A DNA stretch of 26,615 bases from a virus. The notes under the pieces are model-generated. The model was not told the DNA's origin. It did not search any database and worked only from the letters and a program-made list of their open reading frames with translations. The translations under genes and the position numbers were made by a program. Below, piece by piece: positions 17,401 through 24,200 of the stretch; positions within the stretch are counted from its first letter, which is position 1; every line of letters starts with the position of its first letter. The stretch covers positions 1-26,615 of the IMG/VR virus record IMGVR_UViG_3300034403_000064, one strand, 5' to 3'.

Positions 17401-19367
17401 CTGATCCAGAAGATTTAAATGGTATTAAGATTCAAGTGACATTTGACAATAAAGTATCTTGGGTTGATCTCGACCGCGGGTCTCCTGTTGAAGTCCCAGA
17501 TTATAATGCTGGTTTTGCGAAGGTTAGAATAACTGAAATACCAATAGGCACTTCTTTTAATTATGTAGATATATTGCGATGGTCTCATGACTTTGGCATT
17601 GGTGGTTCATATGCGTCTGATATTAATGTTATATATTATGACAGTTCTCTAGACGAGAGTAATTCGGTAGATAACATGTCTTGGTCAGATGTTAGATTTG
17701 TTGGTGTGAATCACATATCATATATTAGTAATTATTTCACAAAATATCGTGATACTAATGTGGATAAAAATGAATATGATATGGTTGATTTTTACAATGA
17801 TGATATTATTGGAACAAATTTCACTATATTCAAAAACAGAAGTGTTATGAATTATAATACAAGTTCTTGGAATTGGGGTAAATTTATTATTGTAGGTATT
17901 GAGTATCATCAAGATGATAAATATATAATATTTACAGTTAAACATATTGAAAGTAGTGGTAATATACCAATAGGAGAAGGTGCAGGTGGTTATTATGGTG
18001 AAAATAGTAGCGCATATGATTATCCTAATGATGTTGAATTCAGGTTTGATAGCATAAGCAGAAGTGGTGTTGATGAAAGTTCTAATTTTTGGGTTGGCAG
18101 CCAAAGATCTGGGTCAGATGTACGTGACGATAAAATGGTTATTAGACTTCATAAATATTGGGAAGATGTTCCGTCTTTGGGTGTTACATCTAAATCGTTA
18201 GAACGAACTAAATTTAGATTTTTGGGTGGAAATGAATATAGGGACGTTCTTAGTCATAGATTCACAGACCCAGATGAAATATTGGTATCACCACATTTAA
18301 ATTATAGACCAGAATCAGCAATTATGGTTAATGGTGAACGAATATATACTGGATATAAGAAACTTTATGATTCAAGAGTAGTTGTTGATATATCTTTAGA
18401 TGAAGATGGAGATGGTAATAGTAGTGAACGTTTGTGGTCTTCTCATATAGTTTCTCATGCATGGAAATATAATAATGTTGATACTAGTAAAATCATAACC
18501 GCCGTTAACTTAGAAATCCAACAACATATAGGTGGTTACGATCCCATTGATTATGAATTAAATGAGTTTTTGCAAGAAAAAATCGATGGGGTTGCTAGAT
18601 GGGATGTTAATAATAGCGGTAGTATCTCGTTGAGAGATATGCATATAATTGAACTTCATAATTTAAATATAGAAGAATCGCAATTAGTAATTGATGTCAT
18701 ACTTAATCCGATATTACAATCTGATAGATTTGACCATTATATATATAAGAGTCAAGGTATTACTGATTATACTGATCATTTATGGCCAACCACATCAATA
18801 CAATCATTAGAATCTATGTATGACCGCAATTATCATGCTGTTATTGATTCTGCATTATCTATAAGACCGAAACGATTATTTATTACATTAGAAAATAATA
18901 ATAATACAAAGAATGCAATTACGTTGGGTATGAATTGGAAAGGTTTAGAACGAATGAAGTTTTATAATACACCACAATGGTATATAGATAATGAGATGTT
19001 TGGTGTTACTCAAGATATGATAGAATCCAACTTTCATAAAAGAATAAATATAGGACACGAACCAGTGGTTTTTATTTCAAAAGTAAATACTAGCATTTCA
19101 TCTAATGTAAATGATATGTGTCATTTCAGCAATGGACAGATAGATATCCTTTTCGAATTGGTGCAAAGCAGAATATCTACGCATAATGATTCTCGGTCTC
19201 AAGGTGGAGACCCACCACTTGGATTTTTATCCTCAGTTGATAACAGCCAATATGGTGATGATTGGGAGAATATATATAATGATGCACTGCGTTATGCTTT
19301 TAGTATTATGAAAATGGAACGAGTATATAATAGTGATATAAATAATAGAAAAGAGTTGATAGATTAA
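11451..19367 (+). CDS. 7: Giant gp7-like baseplate wedge protein with large insertions
   Basis: The product has 2638 residues; T4 gp7 has about 1032. Three gp7 blocks remain in order. YIEFLELYYEWM (30-41) is one. FYSNKGTEQSYKFLF (612-626) matches the FYSTKGIEASYKFLF region of T4. DKWRDIIKKVIHPAGF (1791-1806) matches WKSDVIRFVHPVGF. Position between gp6 and gp8 agrees. Extra material: beta-rich Gly domains (about 200-400 and 745-820), a Cys-pair motif (465-485), a LamG-like domain (1133-1260), repeated NGYGLxSG modules (about 967-1040, 1526-1600), repeated FLQE...DGV modules with dockerin-like loops (1316-1340, 2373-2396), and about 830 residues after HPAGF. There is no ribosome binding site before the ATG, which lies four bases after gp6. 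In T4, gp7 starts wedge assembly and runs to the baseplate rim; the insertions here may form peripheral host-binding parts. Confidence 0.85.
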   Translation: MDTSKLKWLTDDISEQIPSWMRESGEYNTYIEFLELYYEWMAQDGNPLGVSAGLLQDSDIDNVSHLFGQYYIKEMAFDMPTVITINNSIDETNESNTRRNKLNLRNRESSTVTYSSDNFVGNGVVSQFNLSHYEPSYYNDKSFLQKVDDISVYINPDLNSFFIPIDVNGIPLLSNQVNTTTVPLYNEIDTFVSRSSSDISEFINELRFNPSNIIIEYPRFEFVLGQLGSLYEVIVIYPSYGWTDGVYALNVGGFDGNDGQGGILEVTVISGSITSPIIIENGSGYNQSSSSLRVDFLNKLNMHGGFGISTNYSILPKFKFEIENSSGALTSVMIDDEDETLISGASLYNVGHSLTPGKYIVEVEDIDGIGRDGQIEFNVSESKSVNEVSIIEPGDSYHLPIITQYIRNYIFYGNGNAVGNEEHIFTIGSVSDPLMSILYLSNIKLDLFDNNIKLFVKFDNGVNKSCTVSGYNTQSSCQLNGGLWEVPYINITNINNDIHVPVGTVFMMFKVEVLDGGVFNNLIFDMKYDMSSGDFVKLPNDYYNIEDGIIVFKDPINETRWIPKSQTVVRVLYRISTTYISKTEIERRSNTNSDNIKVVADRSKLIKFMKTFYSNKGTEQSYKFLFNLFFQKDVDFFYPSKYTFKPSDNTWEIQQSIRCVPFIDRYSVAVNYNDETYNPKLVVGNISGSVATIDRHLSYYIELSPVEEYFISNMVGRFIKGESVTITDNDNNSFTESLYVVISSIDVIHGGSGYNVGESLAFNMIDPGSGSGFDCHVASVRVGSVDGVVVESAGENYITGEVLEFNELGTGGTGVFGVISSCTNSAEYISMKWVQDSYARTHSYNIGYHNKIYNSEISTEVEVIISNADDKYDDNILLLDFQTNALLGGTFYNFGGNNFIDYANDLIIEKNSILLGSFGNHDSVCGVIQNHRVDPILSSISPDLFFANGSLDIVSCQIPSNFDQLTFVNGYGLRSGNYYVSISNSNTSTRGKFSPAYIPVSVYTDIESFSNPSSTYGISVVTILPHSGTEPAIWISGFNIDTENYIVDYNDIPAEYFMVYTNSSISYERIDTNMLNSHSCLVANGKYIPSTGSDENYHVFDKTEHMTFGDDGDGYVKINGVGELLSPEFNAADDKTYKFTIDFWYHPNFNYNLNPPNWSDEEVIFSLASQYISETPNKLTLVQREFNDKLKFVLVLGPEGHQTELSMDMEDAGVIDYDNVEVSDSGWIHITVEIDFQSSVASLYLNGKATSMTYLKSFVITDGGELYTCNITEGPYANDWQSMVYSWDNAISAVIHEINSINDSNITSKDDALMLFLQESVNGVVRYDINENSDTSDDIDIITEMLNSKKYYWAFYINIISEMLTRSEFDKYFITEGTHLEDEFLIGARRSIVSETIDGEITIPTESTTHCNGDFATFRITKGHRFDKLPDDTEDTNNYLRMWSSNPMIHSRIINSNEYSINDPILDENTGLYSDSYITIYKNINRINPVMSDLHFDYWEETDTDEKLGRLKETPSNGKLWSDIVFSNGYGLVSGVYHVIISSKSHFGIPELFGAAKIPVNVVLDVTTGVSTITIILPVGGDISFWTFGAEVKWEVQNHNVDYYLLKDIKEHNNVYTDINNIWDDGTKEGHIRIPLMLPDWYTVSLKYHNLSVGGISSLHLYSSGSGYKTLPSVGVSGKSGDYVSKGSGAILRCVSDDIGGISTVVIGSYVPGLANRWNDFGIGYEVKPILDLVSKGNGNAEIKLNNGIVCSRVGYSLSEKDSMPSNSVKCQDSMLWQDYSYVLRSTVTIDKWRDIIKKVIHPAGFEVFGEFVLETDTFIRSSKTKGVPYLRFNIIKNVEITVDVMDGLGVWTKGLEKDDISGDIVYKTDVVNVNNLYSGGHHNTVRYDNLQSTMLGLKSGVDVDSDPSNNIYYPDHRLGAGRYALFSAHHLDTVNSPGFILTHSSGFEVKIDLKRTFGPYRRIHLDSRKPDVLELHQVYGHAADPEDLNGIKIQVTFDNKVSWVDLDRGSPVEVPDYNAGFAKVRITEIPIGTSFNYVDILRWSHDFGIGGSYASDINVIYYDSSLDESNSVDNMSWSDVRFVGVNHISYISNYFTKYRDTNVDKNEYDMVDFYNDDIIGTNFTIFKNRSVMNYNTSSWNWGKFIIVGIEYHQDDKYIIFTVKHIESSGNIPIGEGAGGYYGENSSAYDYPNDVEFRFDSISRSGVDESSNFWVGSQRSGSDVRDDKMVIRLHKYWEDVPSLGVTSKSLERTKFRFLGGNEYRDVLSHRFTDPDEILVSPHLNYRPESAIMVNGERIYTGYKKLYDSRVVVDISLDEDGDGNSSERLWSSHIVSHAWKYNNVDTSKIITAVNLEIQQHIGGYDPIDYELNEFLQEKIDGVARWDVNNSGSISLRDMHIIELHNLNIEESQLVIDVILNPILQSDRFDHYIYKSQGITDYTDHLWPTTSIQSLESMYDRNYHAVIDSALSIRPKRLFITLENNNNTKNAITLGMNWKGLERMKFYNTPQWYIDNEMFGVTQDMIESNFHKRINIGHEPVVFISKVNTSISSNVNDMCHFSNGQIDILFELVQSRISTHNDSRSQGGDPPLGFLSSVDNSQYGDDWENIYNDALRYAFSIMKMERVYNSDINNRKELID
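14349..14566 (+). repeat. NGYGLxSG module, copy 1 (within gp7)
   Basis: Residues about 967-1040 contain FVNGYGLRSGNYYVSIS, an IPVSVYTD strand, and a VVTILP strand followed by a Trp-containing strand. Copy 2, 1.7 kb downstream, has the same order. The similarity is at protein level; the DNA has diverged, so the duplication is old. Confidence 0.6.
15396..15478 (+). repeat. Dockerin/EF-hand-like module, copy 1 (within gp7)
   Basis: FLQESVNGVVRYDIN begins at residue 1316 and is followed by an acidic Asn/Asp/Ser loop (1328-1340) that could bind Ca2+. Flanking helices on both sides also resemble copy 2 at 18567. The loop is one residue shorter than the canonical dockerin loop. Confidence 0.6.
16026..16215 (+). 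repeat. NGYGLxSG module, copy 2 (within gp7)
   Basis: Residues about 1526-1590 contain FSNGYGLVSGVYHVIIS, an IPVNVVLD strand and a TIILP strand, followed by SFWTFG. The order of elements matches copy 1. Confidence 0.6.
17161..17520 (+). other. GC-rich, C-ending-codon island inside gp7
   Basis: Counting by eye, 154 of 360 bases are G or C (about 43%), against 28 of 120 (about 23%) at 17701-17820 just downstream. Codons ending in C (CCC, CTC, CGC, GCC, CAC, ACC) are frequent here and rare elsewhere in the gene. The reading frame stays open throughout, covering residues about 1904-2023, which include GYGHA-like and YRRIHLDSRKPDVLELH segments. It looks like a segment acquired from a different source. 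Confidence 0.6.
18567..18656 (+). repeat. Dockerin/EF-hand-like module, copy 2 (within gp7)
   Basis: FLQEKIDGVARWDVN begins at residue 2373. The loop DVNNSGSISLRD (2385-2396) fits the dockerin Ca-binding pattern D-x-N-x-(D/S)-G-x-I-x-x-x-D exactly. Confidence 0.7.
19337..19344 (+). promoter_or_regulatory. Candidate late promoter box TATAAATA upstream of gp8
   Basis: An exact T4 late -10 match lies in the last codons of gp7, 52 bases before the gp8 ATG. The spacing is almost the same as for the box before gp25. Confidence 0.4.
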
Positions 19368-19396
19368 TTAACAAAATTAACAGAAAGGAATAAAAT

Positions 19397-21196
19397 ATGT
19401 CTGCAATTATAACAAATAAATTAAGGATTTTCAATGCCCAACAATTCATTGAATCCGTGAAATTAAGTGCATCACCATGGGCACCAAATACACCTTATAA
19501 TAAGAATGATAGTATCATTTATCATAAGAATATATATATTAATATTGGTGATTCGGGAACAAGCAACGGAGTTTCAGGACCAACGCACCTTGTTGGTGCA
19601 TTAGATGATGGTGACATAACGTGGTTATATTATACGGCGTCTCATTATAATAATGTGTATCTAGGCATAGGCAATTCTATACCATGGTTTGATGATTCAA
19701 ATCCACCAACACCATCTGATTCAGTATCTGGTGCATTTGATGTTGTTAATAATTTAACATCGATTAAAAAGATTGAACCAAATACAGTAACATTATGTGC
19801 CCCCAGAGTTGATTGGAAGTCTGGTACAATATATGAAATGTATGATGATTATAGAAGTGAATCTATTATACCTAATGGATATGTTTTAGTGTCTCATGAT
19901 AATGAATATCGTGTATATAAATGTATTAATAATTCTAAATGGACAGTTGGTTCGGTTGGTGTGTCTAAAGTTCCATCAACAATAAAACCGACAATCAAAG
20001 ATTTGGATAAACCATTTGATACGAATGATGGGTATACGTGGAAATATATGTATTCTATTTATTTGTTTGATGCGTTACAGTATTTAACTAAAGATTATAT
20101 ACCAGTTAAATTTCTCACGGTAGAACCTACAACTAACACCGCAAGTGCTGCGGTATCTAATCCAGATATTCTTCAATGGGCAGTTAAAGAAAATGCTATG
20201 GATGTTAATAAATCAGGAAGAATAGAACATGTCAGAATTTTACCAGATGATCTTAGTGATCCAGATGCGTTGGTGACTACACATGGTGGTGGTGGTGGTT
20301 ATAATAAAAAAATAACTATTACTAAAGGCACTAATGAACTATTGTCTAGTTCAGTTGATTATGAGTGGACCAGCGGTCTGAGTGGTTTGACGACTACTGG
20401 GTTAAATTATAACGGGTATGGTATTTTTGTAATAACTACTACAACTGGCGATTCTGGTGGTGCATGGAGAACACTTACTTCTGGTAGTTTAACAAGTACT
20501 AGTTTTAAATTTACATTATCAGGAGCATTCAGTCCTAGTGAATTATCAGGTGCTACTTCTTATGTTATTGCTCCAATAGTATATATTGATGATGGCAATG
20601 GGGAAAACTTCAGTGCCTATGCTGATGTAGTTAATGGAGAAGTGCATTCTATTAGAATAGTTAACAAGGGAAGAGGGTATACTATTATTGGTTCTACTAT
20701 AATTGGAGTAAATCCATTGGGACTAAGTTTGAGTCCAACTAATGCGAATGGTGAAGTTGCAGAACCTTCTGTTATTTGTCAAGCAAGGGCTATTATTTCA
20801 CCAGAACACGGACATGGGTTTAATCCAGTAGAAGAATTGGGTGGGTATTATGCAATGATATCTATGAAATTGGAATATGATGAGCAAAATAGTATGAACA
20901 TATCCATGTTTCCTGTAGATGGAGATGAGTCTGTGTTTAGACAAGTCAGTATTATAAGTGATCCGGTTGATGCAGAGACCCAATTGATTGCTGTTAAAGA
21001 TAAATATAGGGGTCCAAATCATCCAGAATATACCACTAATCCTGGATCAACCGTGAGTACTGGTACTGGCACTGTTGATTTGCGTACATTATGTATTTTA
21101 CCAGGACTTGGGCGTGTGTTATATATTGAGAATAGACAACCGGTTTCTAGAGCTATAGATCAGATTGAAGATATTAAAGTGGTTTTTGAATTTTAA
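19397..21196 (+). CDS. 8: gp8 baseplate wedge protein, enlarged with a carbohydrate-binding-like insertion
   Basis: The product has 599 residues; T4 gp8 has 334. gp8 blocks are visible: ITNKLRIFNAQQFIESV at the start, NVYLGIGNSIPWFDD (about 90-104), YTWKYMYSIYLFDA (about 213-226), FRQVSIISDP (from 514) and YIENRQPVSRAIDQIEDI near the C-terminus. Residues about 28-82 are extra: SPWAPNTPYNKNDSIIYHKN, then a Gly/Thr-rich loop and DGDITWLYY, similar to small CBM5/12-type modules. A second beta-rich insertion lies at about 275-440, with Gly-rich GGGGGYNKK and a GRGY motif. AGAAAGGA 8-15 bases upstream supports the start. In T4, gp8 dimers hold gp7 and gp6 in the wedge; the insertions probably decorate its outer face. 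Confidence 0.9.
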   Translation: MSAIITNKLRIFNAQQFIESVKLSASPWAPNTPYNKNDSIIYHKNIYINIGDSGTSNGVSGPTHLVGALDDGDITWLYYTASHYNNVYLGIGNSIPWFDDSNPPTPSDSVSGAFDVVNNLTSIKKIEPNTVTLCAPRVDWKSGTIYEMYDDYRSESIIPNGYVLVSHDNEYRVYKCINNSKWTVGSVGVSKVPSTIKPTIKDLDKPFDTNDGYTWKYMYSIYLFDALQYLTKDYIPVKFLTVEPTTNTASAAVSNPDILQWAVKENAMDVNKSGRIEHVRILPDDLSDPDALVTTHGGGGGYNKKITITKGTNELLSSSVDYEWTSGLSGLTTTGLNYNGYGIFVITTTTGDSGGAWRTLTSGSLTSTSFKFTLSGAFSPSELSGATSYVIAPIVYIDDGNGENFSAYADVVNGEVHSIRIVNKGRGYTIIGSTIIGVNPLGLSLSPTNANGEVAEPSVICQARAIISPEHGHGFNPVEELGGYYAMISMKLEYDEQNSMNISMFPVDGDESVFRQVSIISDPVDAETQLIAVKDKYRGPNHPEYTTNPGSTVSTGTGTVDLRTLCILPGLGRVLYIENRQPVSRAIDQIEDIKVVFEF

Positions 21197-21229
21197 ATGT
21201 ATCAAGATGTTTACTATATTAATTTACTA

Positions 21230-21237
21230 TATAAAAA
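21230..21237 (+). promoter_or_regulatory. Weak late-promoter-like box TATAAAAA before the DUF4815-type gene
   Basis: One mismatch to TATAAATA, in the 54-base gap after gp8 and 13 bases before the next ATG. The leader would be only a few bases long, so this may be chance in AT-rich DNA. Confidence 0.2.
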
Positions 21238-21250
21238 TGAGAACTAACAT

Positions 21251-24200
21251 ATGAGTATAAACTTAAATACTATACCTTATCATAATGATTATGCGTCTAC
21301 TGATGGGTTTTTAAAGGTACTGTTTAAACCTGGATATGCTATTCAGGGCAGGGAATTGATAGAAATACAATCAATATTACAAAATCAAATATCATCACTT
21401 TCTGATCATTTGTTTAAAGATGGTTCTATTGTAATTCCCGGACAATCTTCTGTTGACACTAATGTTGATTATATAAAAATACGGTCAACGGCGGGAGGTA
21501 ATAACACATATAATAATGTTAATGATTTTTTAGGTAGGATTTTAATAAAGACCCCCACTATATATGGTGAGGGTGATGATGGTATTATGGCGAAAGTCAT
21601 TCATGTAGAATCTGGTATTGATGGTGATAATAGATATCATGATACATTATTTTTAAAATATATAGCTGGCAGCACTATTATTAATAACGGGAAATGTCTT
21701 AATATTAACACTAATGAAGAGGCAGTATCTGACCCTGAAAATATTCCATTATATCCAACTGAAGGTCAATGTCAAGTACAAATAGACCATACGTGGCAAC
21801 CATTAGATGTAGAGTTTGTTAATGAATATAAACACGGTTCTATATTAGACACATCACCACAATATATACTAGACCCTAATGGTATTGAAACAGCAGTACT
21901 TAAAAGTAATTTTCAATGTGAAGTTTTAGACATTAGTGTCGGATATCCGACTGGCAAGTCTTCCTTAGCACATATTGATGCTGGTATATATTATGTTGGT
22001 GGTAATATGGTGAGTGTTCATGCACAGACAATATCATTGAATTGGTATTCTAATAGACCAACATATAAGGTTGGATTGCGTGTTATAGAAGAAATTGTAT
22101 CGGTGTATGAGGATTCTTCTTTATATGATAATGCACAAGGTAGTCCAAATTTTAATGCGCCTGGTGCTGACAGATATAAAGTTTCTTTGTTGTTGGAAAA
22201 AATAGAATATGATAGCCCAGTAAGTAATGATTTTATACAACTTATTTCTATAAATGATGGACAAATTGAACGTATACTTAGTAGAACGGATTATGCTTTA
22301 ATTTCAGAAATTATGGCATTACGTACATATGAACAATCTGGTAATTTCACAATAAAGTCTTTTAGTCTTGATGTTAGAAATTATTTTGATGAATTTGATA
22401 ATAATGGAATCAAGACTGTAAATGATATTGCATTTCGGACGTTTATGTCGGTGAATGATTTCATTTCTATGAATTTTAAACATACAGATTTATATGATGA
22501 CGTAAATGAGGTGGGACATTATCATCATGTCACTGTGAGGGATGTGGAAAAATATCCAGAACAAAATTTAATAGTTTCTTCTGAAATATTTTATCCAGGG
22601 AAAAGTCATGATAAAATGATGTCTGTTTTTAGGGATCATTTGGCAATAGGTATAGAGAATGGTATAGCGTATGTTAAAGGTAATAGAATAAGTAGTAGTA
22701 CTACAGTATTTATACCATATAAACGATCTACCAATACTATACAAAGAAATAGTGCATATTTGTCATATAAATCTGGTAAATATTTATATGTATCTGATAT
22801 TAATGGTTTACCTGAAATAAATTCTACTGTTAATTTGTTCAGTACTATGATATCAGAAAGAACTTCGACATTTTCTATTAGAAAACATACTGACAATTTA
22901 GCGGTAACTGGTGGTGGTTTGATAACCATATCTAACATGTTAACGAATGATGAAACATCATTTGTTGATGGCAATTTATATAATTGGAAAGATGTAGAAA
23001 ATCCTTCACGGAATGACACCGAATATGACCCATTGTCAGATAATCCGTATAAGGTTGATATTGTTGGTACTGCTAAAATACAATCAGTCGAATTTGTTCA
23101 AGGAACTCAACCTAATATTATTAATACTGGATTGTCTAGCATTAATGCTAATATATCAACACCAAATGGAGAAGAAGAAGAATCTGGTATTTTTAAAATA
23201 TATATTTATGATTTAAAATTTAACAATATGTATAATACCCCCACAAAATATACGCCATCTCATATCAGGTCTATTGGCGGTAGTAACACAACAGTAGGAC
23301 TACGAGGAACGGCTAATACTACGGGTGGGGTGTGGTCGTTTTGTGGTAATGTTTTGCATCAATATAAATTATCATCAACAGGGGTTGGTTCTAATATTGT
23401 GAAAAGTGGCATTGTCAAACCATTGATATTTTTAGCACATCAAGATAATACTAAAACTAGGGGTATGGTATATAATCAAGTCGGTGAAACAATATTAGTT
23501 AAACATATTGGTTCTTCAACTTATTTTGATGGGACTACAGTTAGTTCAGATGTATTTAAATCTGGTGGTCATGTCCGTTCTGTTGAATGGAGTAATACTG
23601 GAGTCGGCACCTTTGATGCCGGCGGAAATTCAAATTTAATAGAAACACAAAATGGTGGCCGTATTAGTTCTGCAACTGTTATTAATAATGATGGTGGTGG
23701 AAGTATGGCAGAGTTTGAGACTCCATATATTCAAACGGTGAGACATGTTGATGATATATCTGGTACTATTACCATTGATACGTCATATACATATCAACAA
23801 ACATTTATAAATCAACAGTCACGTATTCAAGATGAAGGTGGGTCTAATGAATTAAAACTCGTTTTACCTATCACTTCATTTGATAGATTTATGTCGTTTG
23901 ATGCATCGGGGGTTATTGTATATAAGGTTGGTTCTGATGCGGGAGTCGGTAAATGTTTTCCAATAGAATCCGATGGATATATAGTTAATCAGGATTTTAC
24001 AGAATTAAAATTACGTTCAAGTGTAACTATTGAGACTAATGTTGATTATAATATAATAATAACATTAATTAAAACAGAAGCAATAGAAAAAATTAAATCA
24101 AAAGTCCGTAATAATGTATATTTACCATACACGTTAGTAGACAAGTCAGGTATAGATACAGACAGTCCAACAACATTTGATAGGGGTTGGTTAACAGATG

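Noticed and set aside
17718-18104. 128-codon minus-strand frame, Ile/Thr-rich
   Set aside because: Mirror of the Asp/Asn/Tyr-rich gp7 sequence, with no ribosome binding site. Its low-complexity composition is typical of a shadow frame.
19362-19378. AT-only inverted repeat (TTAATT...AATTAA) after gp7
   Set aside because: Six A-T pairs without G-C or a T-tract; too weak to call a terminator.
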